Shown one piece after another: positions 41,489 to 49,231 of a stretch of DNA of 64,000 nucleotides. The position numbers were made by a program, and so were the translations under genes. The DNA lies in contig NZ_AUEH01000010.1 in assembly GCF_000425885.1 (NCBI RefSeq), positions 1-64,000 of the forward strand, given 5' to 3'. This DNA comes from Schleiferilactobacillus harbinensis DSM 16991. GTDB lineage: Bacteria > Bacillota > Bacilli > Lactobacillales > Lactobacillaceae. The notes beneath the pieces are model-generated. The model was not told where the DNA came from. It was given only the letters and a program-made list of their open reading frames with translations, and ran no database searches. Positions within the stretch are counted from its first letter, which is position 1; each line of letters begins with the position of its first letter.

Positions 41489-42361
41489 TTAAGGGTTTTG
41501 CGTGCTAAAAATCTGCTGAAAAGCCCGGGCCGTTGGGGATAACGGTGTATTCTTCGGCCAGATCAAGGTCATCGCGGTGGTCAGGGTCGGCGTGAACGGC
41601 ACGAACACCAACGTCCGGTCCGTGGGATCCAGCAAATGGCGCAAAGTCACCGCGTACCCCACCCCAGCCTTCGTCAGCAGCGCGGCATTGTAAATCAAGT
41701 TGTAGCGGGTAACGATTTGATCTGCGCTGAGTGGTGCGCCCAGCCAGTTTTCTAACATCTGCTGCACCGCCGCGCGTTCCGAGATCATGAGCGGCAATTG
41801 GAGCATCTCCTGTCGGGTAATGCCCGATTCCTTGGCTAGCGGCGCACTGGCCGGCATAGCCAGGCCCCAGACATTCCGCCCGGGCAGCGGCGCCCAGGCG
41901 TATTTGTTCTTATCGGCCGGATCAATGACGACGCCAAAATCCAGCAAGCCATGGTCCAGCCGTTCAAAAATATCGTCGGCGTTGCCGCTATAAAGCCGCA
42001 ACTGCACCGCTGGGTATTGCTGGACCAGATGAGCGGCCGCTGACAGGACCGGCTGATTCAGCGGCGATTCTCCTAACCCAATGGTCAGCGGACCACTCAG
42101 CGGCGTCTGCTGGTCCAATGCCGCCACAGTACTATCGGCCATGGTCAAAATCTGGCGGGCCCGATTCACCAGGTAGGTTCCCGCCGAAGTCAGGCTGACG
42201 CCGCGCCCGGAGCGGTCAAACAACGGCGTGTGCAGCTCATCTTCCAGATCCATCATCTGCCGGGATAACGCCGGCTGGGAAACATGCAGCTGCTGGGCCG
42301 CCGCGGTCATCGTCCCCGCATCGGCAATCGCCACTAAATACCGTAAAGTCCGCAATTCCAT
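41489..42361 (-). CDS. LysR-family transcriptional regulator
   Basis: A 290-residue LTTR. The helix-turn-helix fills residues 1-60 (MELRTLRYLVAIADAGTMTA, AAQQLHVSQPALSRQM), and the effector domain covers about 88-285. It faces a cupin/carboxymuconolactone-decarboxylase operon across a 115-base gap, the normal LysR arrangement, and should control that operon. GAAGGGA lies ahead of the ATG. The inducer is not known. Confidence 0.92.
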   Translation of the reverse strand: MELRTLRYLVAIADAGTMTAAAQQLHVSQPALSRQMMDLEDELHTPLFDRSGRGVSLTSAGTYLVNRARQILTMADSTVAALDQQTPLSGPLTIGLGESPLNQPVLSAAAHLVQQYPAVQLRLYSGNADDIFERLDHGLLDFGVVIDPADKNKYAWAPLPGRNVWGLAMPASAPLAKESGITRQEMLQLPLMISERAAVQQMLENWLGAPLSADQIVTRYNLIYNAALLTKAGVGYAVTLRHLLDPTDRTLVFVPFTPTLTTAMTLIWPKNTPLSPTARAFQQIFSTQNP

Positions 42362-42391
42362 TAGGTGTCTTCCCTTCTATAAGTCTCATGC

Positions 42392-42410
42392 ATAGATTGC
42401 TATCATCTAT
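42392..42410. promoter_or_regulatory. Candidate LysR-type operator
   Basis: ATAGA-N9-TCTAT, an inverted repeat that contains a T-N11-A LysR motif, in the divergent gap before the cupin gene. Confidence 0.45.
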
Positions 42411-42476
42411 TAGTATTATACATTATACCATTCAAACGGTATGGTAATCATAACGACAACAAGGAGGTATTTAGAA

Positions 42477-42890
42477 ATGACAGACAATACAGAAAAAGGC
42501 GGCCTTTTCGGCTTAGGCGACAAGAACACCGCGTATCAAAAATACTTTATTGATCAAAGCTACTTAAACGGGTTGATTGCCGCCGATGACGACATTGACG
42601 TGCAGGTGGCCAATGTCACCTTTGAACCGGGCTGCCGCAACAATTGGCACATCCATCATGACGGTTTCCAGCTGTTACTGGTCACTGCTGGCGAGGGCTG
42701 GTATCAGGAAAAGGGCCAGCCGGCGCAATTGCTCCACCCCGGTGACACTGTGGCCATTCACCCGGGCGTTGAACATTGGCACGGGGCGACGAAAGACAGC
42801 TGGTTCAGCCATATTGCCATCACCAAAGGCACGACTGAATGGCTGGCCCCAGTCACAGATGCCGAGTATGCTGAATTGGGTACCAAATAA
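42477..42890 (+). CDS. Cupin-domain protein
   Basis: A 137-residue single-domain cupin. Metal ligands are seen in NNWHIHHDGFQLLLV (about 56-70) and HPGVEHWHGATKDSWF (about 97-112), with GEGWYQEKG between them. Such cupins often accompany carboxymuconolactone-decarboxylase-like proteins and LysR regulators in lactobacilli, and are thought to act on quinones or reactive carbonyls, though the reaction is unproven. AAGGAGG before ATG 42477 fixes the start. Its stop overlaps the next start (TAATG). Confidence 0.85.
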   Translation: MTDNTEKGGLFGLGDKNTAYQKYFIDQSYLNGLIAADDDIDVQVANVTFEPGCRNNWHIHHDGFQLLLVTAGEGWYQEKGQPAQLLHPGDTVAIHPGVEHWHGATKDSWFSHIAITKGTTEWLAPVTDAEYAELGTK

Positions 42891-43579
42891 TGACAGACCA
42901 GTCTGTCCTGGCCGGTTTTGAACACCGCACTAATCCGCTTGTGCATGCGGTTGACCATGCGGGGGCAATGCACCTGACCCGCGACCGCCTATTGATTCCG
43001 CTGATTGCCAGCGTTTGTCAAGGTGTTCAGGCACCAATCACCGCCCAAACTGAAGCAATCCTCGCCGCTGGGATTGATCCGCAAGTCATGCTGGAAGTTG
43101 TTTATCAACTGACCCCCGTGGTCGGTACATTACGCGTCGCCCAGGCCCTGCCGGCGATTCAGCGGGTCTTCACTGACCAGCACGTGGCCGTGGCGGCCGC
43201 CGTCCCGGATCAGGCACCCGACTTTGGCGGCCAGACCCAAGCGGAACTTTACGGCACCGAGATCAAGCATTTGCTGCACGACTTGCCAGACGGCGCTGGC
43301 GACTTCATTCCCGCAGCGTTGACCAATCATTTCTTCAATGATTACTACCGCTACGGCGTGCTCAGCGTCAAAGACCGGGAACGCTATGAGCTGCTGGCCC
43401 TGATTACCTTGAACGTGGACTTTCAAATCAAAGCGCACGCCCGGGGTAGTCTCAAAGCCGGGAATACGGAAAGCGAGCTCGTCTGGTCCGCCATTCAGCT
43501 GCTGCCCTATATTGGTTTTCCCTTGGTCATTAACAGCGTCCACGTGATCCATGACGCTGCGACGGCCTTGGCTGAATAA
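42890..43579 (+). CDS. Carboxymuconolactone-decarboxylase-like protein without CxxC
   Basis: A 229-residue helical protein holding two AhpD/CMD-like repeats: MHLTRDRLLIPLIASVCQGV near 24-43 and VKDRERYELLALITLNVDF near 162-180. The CxxC redox pair of AhpD is missing (NVDFQIKAHARG keeps only the His), so a peroxidase relay role is unlikely. Middle gene of a three-gene operon under the divergent LysR; start codon overlaps the cupin stop. Confidence 0.75.
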   Translation: MTDQSVLAGFEHRTNPLVHAVDHAGAMHLTRDRLLIPLIASVCQGVQAPITAQTEAILAAGIDPQVMLEVVYQLTPVVGTLRVAQALPAIQRVFTDQHVAVAAAVPDQAPDFGGQTQAELYGTEIKHLLHDLPDGAGDFIPAALTNHFFNDYYRYGVLSVKDRERYELLALITLNVDFQIKAHARGSLKAGNTESELVWSAIQLLPYIGFPLVINSVHVIHDAATALAE

Positions 43580-43599
43580 TTCGAATTGGAGGTTTTCTG

Positions 43600-43920
43600 A
43601 TGGCTAAAAAACAAACCGCAGGTCGCGACAACTTAGGCGACTTTGCGCCGAAATTTGCTGAGCTCAATGATGATGTCTTGTTTGGTGAAGTGTGGTCCCG
43701 GGAAGATAAAATGTCCGCCCGCGACCGCAGTCTGATCACCTGTGCATCATTAATGTCTCAAGGATTATTCCCGCAATTAGAATCCCACATGAAACTGGCG
43801 AAACAAAACGGCGTGACCAAAGACGAAATGGTCGAACTGATCACCCAGCTGGCCTTCTACGCCGGCTGGCCCAAGGCATGGTCCGCCTTTGGTTTAGCGA
43901 AAAAGATTTACACGGATTAG
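43600..43920 (+). CDS. Carboxymuconolactone-decarboxylase family protein (short form)
   Basis: A 106-residue single CMD domain: SARDRSLITCASLMSQGLFPQLESHMKLAKQNGVTKDEMVELITQ covers the core (quoted here only in part for length: SARDRSLITCASLMSQG). One Cys and one His occupy the active-site helix, typical of the gamma-carboxymuconolactone group rather than AhpD. The true substrate in lactobacilli is unknown. GGAGG lies before the ATG. Last gene of the operon. Confidence 0.85.
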   Translation: MAKKQTAGRDNLGDFAPKFAELNDDVLFGEVWSREDKMSARDRSLITCASLMSQGLFPQLESHMKLAKQNGVTKDEMVELITQLAFYAGWPKAWSAFGLAKKIYTD

Positions 43921-43928
43921 TTAAGCAG

Positions 43929-43954
43929 AGGCAGGCCGCCATGACCTGCCTTTT
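43929..43954 (+). terminator. Terminator of the cupin/CMD operon
   Basis: AGGCAGG (43929-43935) pairs with CCTGCCT (43945-43951), followed by TTTTCC-type bases. Confidence 0.7.
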
Positions 43955-43955
43955 C

Positions 43956-44306
43956 CTATGCGCCAACCAGCATCCCCAGCCAAACGGCGGTCAAGCCGAG
44001 CACCACGGACCCGATTTCGTACACCAGCGCCCAGGTCCATTGCCGGTTCCGCAATTGAATGACCATATCCACTGTAAACGTGGAGAACGTCGTGAACCCG
44101 CCGCACAAACCAGTGAGCAGGACCGTTTGCACCAGCGGCGATAACCCGGCCAGGCTGCTGAACAAGCCGGCCGCAAAAGCCCCGAGCACATTGATGATCA
44201 TCGTCGCCCACGGCCGGCCCGGCCACAGGCGCTTACCCAGCGTCGTCACGCCATATCGCAGCACCGAACCAATCCCGGCACCGACAGCAAGCCAAAACCA
44301 AATCAT
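43956..44306 (-). CDS. crcB: Fluoride channel subunit CrcB/Fluc (second of pair)
   Basis: A 116-residue protein with four helices. GAGIGSVLRYG, the Asn in MIINVLGAFAAG (about 39) and the GLCGGFTTFSTF motif (about 67-78, fluoride-lining Phe/Thr/Ser track) define the Fluc family. Two unlike short subunits encoded side by side form antiparallel heterodimers in many Gram-positives and let fluoride leak out of the cell. Its start overlaps the preceding crcB stop by four bases (ATGA). Confidence 0.93.
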   Translation of the reverse strand: MIWFWLAVGAGIGSVLRYGVTTLGKRLWPGRPWATMIINVLGAFAAGLFSSLAGLSPLVQTVLLTGLCGGFTTFSTFTVDMVIQLRNRQWTWALVYEIGSVVLGLTAVWLGMLVGA

Positions 44307-44695
44307 TGCTCCCCCTCCCGTCGCTCAGTGGCCCGGTCGCCGAGGTAATAGCCCAAGCCGGCCAGCACTAACCCGCCCAGCAGGTTCACCAGAAATAAAC
44401 CCAAGGTCCGCCCTGGGGTTTGGCGGATATTGGTCATCGTAGCCAGCATCAAAGTAGAAAACGTGGTATACCCGCCAATCACCCCGGTACCCAGGCCCAG
44501 TACCAGTGCATCGGGCCAATCACTGTCCACGGCATAGGCCGTTAACAGCGCCAGAAGAAAACTGCCGGTTAAGTTTTCAATGGTGGTGCCTAAAAGGCTT
44601 GTTGGGTCACCCACCCATTGATTTAAACCATACCGGGCGAGGCCGCCTAAAGCGCCACCCAAAAATACAATGAGGATACTGCCCATCTTCTTCAC
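44303..44695 (-). CDS. crcB: Fluoride channel subunit CrcB/Fluc (first of pair)
   Basis: A 130-residue partner subunit: GGALGGLARYGLNQW, Asn in TIENLTGSFLLALL and GVIGGYTTFSTLML keep the Fluc signature. GTG 44695 is preferred because AAGGGG lies seven bases upstream; the frame reaching to 44764 runs through riboswitch terminator sequence. The gene sits just after a fluoride-riboswitch-like leader, which makes fluoride control likely. Confidence 0.92.
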   Translation of the reverse strand: MKKMGSILIVFLGGALGGLARYGLNQWVGDPTSLLGTTIENLTGSFLLALLTAYAVDSDWPDALVLGLGTGVIGGYTTFSTLMLATMTNIRQTPGRTLGLFLVNLLGGLVLAGLGYYLGDRATERREGEQ

Positions 44696-44713
44696 ACTGT
44701 TTCCCCTTCCACG

Positions 44714-44863
44714 AAAAAATGACGTCCACAAGCCACTGCATTGCGCAGCGCGTGTAGACGTCATTAATTACATTCCGTAATAGTTGCAGCCCTCATTTCA
44801 TGCCCCTTTAAAAGGGCGACATCAACTGCTTTTACCGAAGGCTGCTCGGCGAACGTCATCACC
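44714..44863 (-). ncRNA. Fluoride riboswitch (crcB motif) with terminator, upstream of the crcB pair
   Basis: Read on the minus strand, the leader opens with GGTGATGACGTTCGCC (44863-44848), like the GGCGAUG...CGCC start of the crcB motif. It ends with TAATGACGTCTAC (44763-44751), like the motif's UGAUGA-Y-GCCUAC end. The loop GACGT can pair with ACGTC in the 3' strand, the expected pseudoknot. The same 3' strand also pairs with GTGGACGTCATT to make an intrinsic terminator ending in six T (44719-44714). So fluoride binding should block termination. A long extra stem (GCAGCC with GGCTGC) lies inside. Confidence 0.75.
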
Positions 44864-44878
44864 GATTCGATAATCATT

Positions 44879-44907
44879 AGTTTACCCGGAAAAAGCGGCT
44901 GGTACAA
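44879..44907 (-). promoter_or_regulatory. Candidate promoter of the fluoride riboswitch/crcB unit
   Basis: On the minus strand TTGTAC (44907-44902), 17-base spacer, TAAACT (44884-44879), just ahead of the aptamer. Confidence 0.4.
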
Positions 44908-44921
44908 GACTCGCCTGATAT

Positions 44922-45893
44922 TTAGCCTTGATTCAACCCTTGCCACCAACTCCGATGCGTCTGATACCACGCAATGGTATCCGTCATGCCTTGGGCAAAA
45001 GCCACCGTTGGCGCCCAGCCCAGTTCGTCCCGAATCTTCGTCGCATCCAGCGCATACCGGGAGTCATCCCCCAACCGATCCGGCACATGCTGAATCAAGC
45101 TCGGGTCAATATGCAGCTGCTGAATGATCCGCCGGACAACTTCTAAATTGGCGTGCTCGTTGTTTCCCGTGACATTGTAGATCTCGCCGCTTTGCCCATG
45201 GCACAGCACGAGATCAATCGCCCGGCAATGGTCGAGCACGTGCAGCCAGTCGCGGGTTTTCAAGCCGTCGCCATACACCGGCAGCGACTGGCCCGTCAGG
45301 CCCCGCTGAATCATCAGCGGGATCAGCTTCTCAGGATATTGATACGGACCATAGTTATTGGCACAGCGGGTGATCACCACATCCAGGCCATAGGTATGGT
45401 GATCGGCCAGCGCCAACAGGTCCGCGCTGGCCTTGCTGGCGGCGTAAGGAGAACTGGGGTGAAGCGGGGCTGCTTCAGTCACATAGCCGGTGCCGGGAAT
45501 ATTGCCATAGACCTCATCCGTTGAGACTTGGAGGAACCGCTCGATCCTGGTCTCCCGGGCCGCCGCCAGCAGCGTGGCCGTACCGCGAATATTGGTATCG
45601 ACAAAGACCAGCGGATCCGCAATACTGCGGTCCACATGGGATTCAGCAGCAAAATTCACGATGGCGTCGATCTGGTACTTTTTAATCAGCTGTACCACCA
45701 GATCGTGATCCAGAATAGAACCGTGAACAAAATGATAGTGTGCCTCTTCAGGCACATCCGCCAGGTTGCTCAAATTCCCCGCATAGGTCAGCGCGTCCAA
45801 ATTGATCAGCACATCATCAGGATGCCGCTGGCGCATGAAGCGAATAAAGCTGCTGCCGATAAACCCGGCCCCGCCGGTCACAAGAATATGCAT
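44922..45893 (-). CDS. rfbB: dTDP-glucose 4,6-dehydratase
   Basis: A 323-residue SDR enzyme that makes dTDP-4-keto-6-deoxyglucose for rhamnose or other deoxysugars. Seen: NAD motif VTGGAGFIGS (5-14), NFAAESHVDRS (about 79-89), catalytic STDEVYG (about 123-129) and YAASKAS (about 149-155), then RCANNYGPYQYPEKLIPLM. ATG 45893 follows AGGAGGG closely. The other dTDP-rhamnose genes (rfbA, rfbC, rfbD) are not beside it, so it is an isolated copy. Confidence 0.92.
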   Translation of the reverse strand: MHILVTGGAGFIGSSFIRFMRQRHPDDVLINLDALTYAGNLSNLADVPEEAHYHFVHGSILDHDLVVQLIKKYQIDAIVNFAAESHVDRSIADPLVFVDTNIRGTATLLAAARETRIERFLQVSTDEVYGNIPGTGYVTEAAPLHPSSPYAASKASADLLALADHHTYGLDVVITRCANNYGPYQYPEKLIPLMIQRGLTGQSLPVYGDGLKTRDWLHVLDHCRAIDLVLCHGQSGEIYNVTGNNEHANLEVVRRIIQQLHIDPSLIQHVPDRLGDDSRYALDATKIRDELGWAPTVAFAQGMTDTIAWYQTHRSWWQGLNQG

Positions 45894-45944
45894 TGAATCC
45901 CTCCTATCATCTTTTAAAACTAGTATACCAGTCACCACACACTC

Positions 45945-45973
45945 TTGTCCGCAACCCATTTCGTTGGTATAGT
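45945..45973 (+). promoter_or_regulatory. Promoter of the N-formylglutamate amidohydrolase-like gene
   Basis: TTGTCC (45945-45950), 17-base spacer, TATAGT (45968-45973). It supports the start at 46037 and not the longer frame. Confidence 0.55.
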
Positions 45974-46036
45974 TTCCCAGTAAAAGAAACGCGGCAACCG
46001 TCAGATCAGTTGCCGCTCCATATTGGAGATTTTCAC

Positions 46037-46825
46037 TTGGACTTAATTACGATTCAAAACCAACATACCCATCGTTACCCCGTTGTCATCAGCCTGCCTC
46101 ACAGCGGCACTTGGCTGCCGGATGACATGCGCCAAGCACTCTTACCCGGAGCCATTCTGGCCAACACGGACTGGTTTCTGCCCGCCCTGTACGACTTTCT
46201 GCCCGCCACTGGTTTCACGACCCTGACCAATCACGTCAATCGTTATGCGGCTGATCCGAACCGATCGGTGATCGTTGCGCCGGCAGGCAGTTATCAGCGG
46301 ACCACGGTATACCAGCAAAATACGTTTGGTCATCCGCTTTACGCCGCGCCGCTATCATTGCCGACGATCGAACACCGCCTGGCCGCTTACTATCACCCGT
46401 ATCGCACGGCGTTGCAACGCTTATTAGCTGATAAAATCGCCGCGTTCGGTCATGTCACCCTGATCGATTTGCACAGTTTTGCGTTCTACCCCGGTCAGCC
46501 CGGCATCCATCCCCAAGACATCGTCCTGGGCAGCGAACACGATCAGACCAGCAGCAAGGCCTTCCGCATGCAAGTGACCGCCGCACTGACGACTGCCGGA
46601 TTTACCGTATCCGATAACTATCCTTTCCGCGGCGGCGACATTACCCGCCACTACGGCCAAGACCCCCGGGTCACGGCGTTGCAGATCGAACTGAATTATC
46701 GCTGTTATATCGGCAATACCCGCCGCTATGGTGAAGAAGAACTGACGGATTATGACCCTGCGCTGTTTGCTGCTGCGTCACGCCGCTTGCTGGCGATAAA
46801 ACGCCTGCTTGAGCAGATCCAGTAA
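46037..46825 (+). CDS. N-formylglutamate amidohydrolase-family protein
   Basis: A 262-residue member of the FGase (HutG-like) family. The metal motif PHSG is in VISLPHSGTWLP (about 16-27), NHVNRYAADPNRS is near 69-81, LIDLHSFAFYPG near 144-155, and LQIELNYRCY near 214. These hydrolases cut formyl or acyl amides; histidine-pathway genes are absent, so the substrate is unclear. The start is TTG 46037, eight bases after TTGGAG and behind a good promoter. The last 48 bases overlap the convergent proton-ATPase gene. Confidence 0.8.
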   Translation: MDLITIQNQHTHRYPVVISLPHSGTWLPDDMRQALLPGAILANTDWFLPALYDFLPATGFTTLTNHVNRYAADPNRSVIVAPAGSYQRTTVYQQNTFGHPLYAAPLSLPTIEHRLAAYYHPYRTALQRLLADKIAAFGHVTLIDLHSFAFYPGQPGIHPQDIVLGSEHDQTSSKAFRMQVTAALTTAGFTVSDNYPFRGGDITRHYGQDPRVTALQIELNYRCYIGNTRRYGEEELTDYDPALFAAASRRLLAIKRLLEQIQ

Positions 46826-49090
46826 CACGGCGAAGACAATCACGCCCGCGATCACGAGCAAATACGGCCCAATCGGTGCCCGCGGAGTGATGAACCCGGT
46901 CAGCCCCATGACTGTTGTTAAGACCATATTGAGACAGGTGACACCAAGCACGGTACGGCTCGGCACTGCCCGCCAGAAGGCCCCCCGCGTCCGGGTCATA
47001 TAAATCGTGGCCATGGCCGAGAAGATCAGATAAGCAAAGAGCAGTGTGCTGGTGCTATCAGCGGACAGGTGCAGCTGGTACTCGAAGTACCACAGCAGCA
47101 AGAAGCCCAGCACCAGCCAGCCCAACGTCAAACCCGTAGCAATTTTGGCCAAATCACCCAACTGCCAGCGGGTCGGCCGGTCGCTGGGGTAGGTCCGATC
47201 CGTCCCCAACGTCAGAGTCACAGAATCGTTCATCATCACGATGAAAACGATCATGCTCAGAGAAATGGGGAAGAAACCGGTGAACAAGTAGCCGAACGTC
47301 AGCAGAATCGTGAGCTGAGCCGTCCGGGTCAGTTTAGTGATGATCCAGGTCATCATCCGCTGATAGACCCGCTGGCCGGAATCAACGACATCGTTGATGG
47401 CCCCGAGATCGGGTTCGGTCAAAATAATATCGGCGGCCAGTTTGGCAATATCCGTGGCGGTGGTCACGGCAATCCCCACATCGGCCTGCTTCAGCGCTGG
47501 CGCATCATTCACCCCATCACCCAGCATGCCGACGACGGCCCCGGCTTTTTGCAAGTCTTGGACCAGCCGGAACTTATCCGCGGGCAGGACGTTGGCAAAT
47601 CCGGCATAATCCCGGGGCGCCTGGTCCATCTCAGCCGGCGTACCAATGGCCCCCTGCAGACCGACTTGCTGCGCCACCGCCTGGGCCGTGGCCCGGGTGT
47701 CACCGGTAAGCATGATCACCTGCACGCCCCGGGTGCGCAGCCGCTTGATCAGCGCTGGCACATCGGGCTTGATGGGATCGGCAATGGCGATTAGGCCAAC
47801 GATAACGCCATCCGCGGCGATCGCTACGACCCGTGCACCGGTGGCTGTCAGCTTTGCCAGTTCAGCGCGCAAATTGTCCGGTACCTGAGCGGCCTGCATC
47901 AAAATTGTCGGCGAACCAAGCTGCACCTGATGATCATGCGCCTGCCAAGTCACCGTGGCGGCTGAATATTTCTTCGCCGGATCAAAGGGCGTAAACGACG
48001 TCGGGGTTAAAACAGTACCCTTTTTCGCGGCGCCCTCGCGGATCGCGCGTTCAATACTGCTGCGGCCCTGGGGATCGCAAGCGGCGGCCGCTAAAGTCAA
48101 TACGGCATCCTCATTATAGCTGGCCGGCTCCAACGCAGACACAGCGGCAAGGGCCGTCCGGTCCTGGGTCAGCGTCCCAGTTTTATCCACCAGCAGCACA
48201 TCCAATGATGCTGCTTCTTGAATCCCCGTCAGTCCGCTGACAAGGATCTTTTTCTTGGCTAATCGTGATGCTTCGACAGAGTTGGCCACGGTGAAACTGG
48301 ACGGCATCGCCACCGGAATCGTAGCGATGAACAAAATCACCAGAAACGGCAGCAGCGACATGATACTCGTGCCCCGCAGCAGCGCGGTGACGGTCAAGAC
48401 GAGCACCAAAGCCACATCCAGAATCACCAGCAGCCGGACAATGCCGAACAGTAATTTCTCCAACCGGCCCGGTGCGGTGGCATGGGTCAGCAATTCAGCG
48501 GTCTTGCCGTAACTGCTGTTGGTCCCGGTCTTAGTCACTTGCACAATGGCATCGCCGGAAACGACCGTGGCGGCCGCATAGACGGGATCGTCAACGGCCT
48601 TCGCCACCGGTGCACTTTCACCGGTCAAAGCCGCCTGGTCGGCACTCAGGCCGCCAATCAGGACCGTTCCGTCGGCCGGGATCACGTCTCCCAGCTGCAC
48701 GTGGACAATATCCCCCGGCACCAAGCCGTCGGCCGGCATATTTTCCCATTGGTCACCCCGCTTCACCCGGGATTGGGTCCGCAGATCGGCGTGCAGGCCG
48801 CCCAGCGCTTTCATCGAACGTTTCTTTTGCACCGCCCCATCGACGGCAGAGAAAACCAGCAGCAACAGGATAAATGTCGCCTGCAGCCCCTTGCCCAAAA
48901 AGAATTCCAGAATAATGGCCGCCTCCAGCAGCCAGGGCAGCGGTCCCCACAATCCGTTCAGCACCAGGCGCCAAAACGCCGTGGGCAGCGCTGGCTGCTG
49001 GTTCGCCCCAAACTCCTTCTGCTTCGCCGCCACTTCTTCTGGGGCGAGCCCCACCTGCGGATATTTTTCTTCCATCGGCGTTCCTGCCAT
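46778..49090 (-). CDS. P3A-type plasma-membrane proton ATPase (PMA1-like)
   Basis: A 770-residue P-type ATPase. Order: actuator loop with LTGESAPVAKA (TGES dephosphorylation motif), IPVAMPSSF in helix M4, phosphorylation site DKTGTLT, nucleotide domain, and MLGDGVNDAPALKQADVGIAV hinge (quoted in part: GDGVNDAPAL). Ten helices are predicted. IPVAMP in M4 and the overall form are those of fungal- and plant-type H+-ATPases also found in some lactobacilli, where they export protons at low pH. ATG 49090 is eight bases after AGGGA. The 3' end overlaps the opposite gene by 48 bases. Confidence 0.88.
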   Translation of the reverse strand: MAGTPMEEKYPQVGLAPEEVAAKQKEFGANQQPALPTAFWRLVLNGLWGPLPWLLEAAIILEFFLGKGLQATFILLLLVFSAVDGAVQKKRSMKALGGLHADLRTQSRVKRGDQWENMPADGLVPGDIVHVQLGDVIPADGTVLIGGLSADQAALTGESAPVAKAVDDPVYAAATVVSGDAIVQVTKTGTNSSYGKTAELLTHATAPGRLEKLLFGIVRLLVILDVALVLVLTVTALLRGTSIMSLLPFLVILFIATIPVAMPSSFTVANSVEASRLAKKKILVSGLTGIQEAASLDVLLVDKTGTLTQDRTALAAVSALEPASYNEDAVLTLAAAACDPQGRSSIERAIREGAAKKGTVLTPTSFTPFDPAKKYSAATVTWQAHDHQVQLGSPTILMQAAQVPDNLRAELAKLTATGARVVAIAADGVIVGLIAIADPIKPDVPALIKRLRTRGVQVIMLTGDTRATAQAVAQQVGLQGAIGTPAEMDQAPRDYAGFANVLPADKFRLVQDLQKAGAVVGMLGDGVNDAPALKQADVGIAVTTATDIAKLAADIILTEPDLGAINDVVDSGQRVYQRMMTWIITKLTRTAQLTILLTFGYLFTGFFPISLSMIVFIVMMNDSVTLTLGTDRTYPSDRPTRWQLGDLAKIATGLTLGWLVLGFLLLWYFEYQLHLSADSTSTLLFAYLIFSAMATIYMTRTRGAFWRAVPSRTVLGVTCLNMVLTTVMGLTGFITPRAPIGPYLLVIAGVIVFAVLLDLLKQAFYRQQAA

Positions 49091-49123
49091 GATACCCATC
49101 CCTTTCTTTACTCCATAACCAAG

Positions 49124-49159
49124 TATACCCATGCAGTTAAGAAAAGCTGCATGGGTATA
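49124..49159. repeat. Perfect 13-base inverted repeat before the proton-ATPase gene
   Basis: TATACCCATGCAG (49124-49136) and CTGCATGGGTATA (49147-49159) with a 10-base loop. It stands about 35 bases ahead of the ATPase start and has no T run, so it looks more like an operator or 5' leader hairpin than a terminator of eno. Confidence 0.65.
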
Positions 49160-49231
49160 ACTGAGATAATCATATGTCTTAACTAAACGATCATCATTCA
49201 GCGGTCACTGTCCGCCGACCGGTGACAAGAA

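Noticed and set aside
45893-46036. Upstream extension of the N-formylglutamate amidohydrolase-like protein
   Set aside because: The sequence crosses a good promoter (45945-45973) and shows no family similarity. The TTG at 46037 has a proper ribosome binding site.
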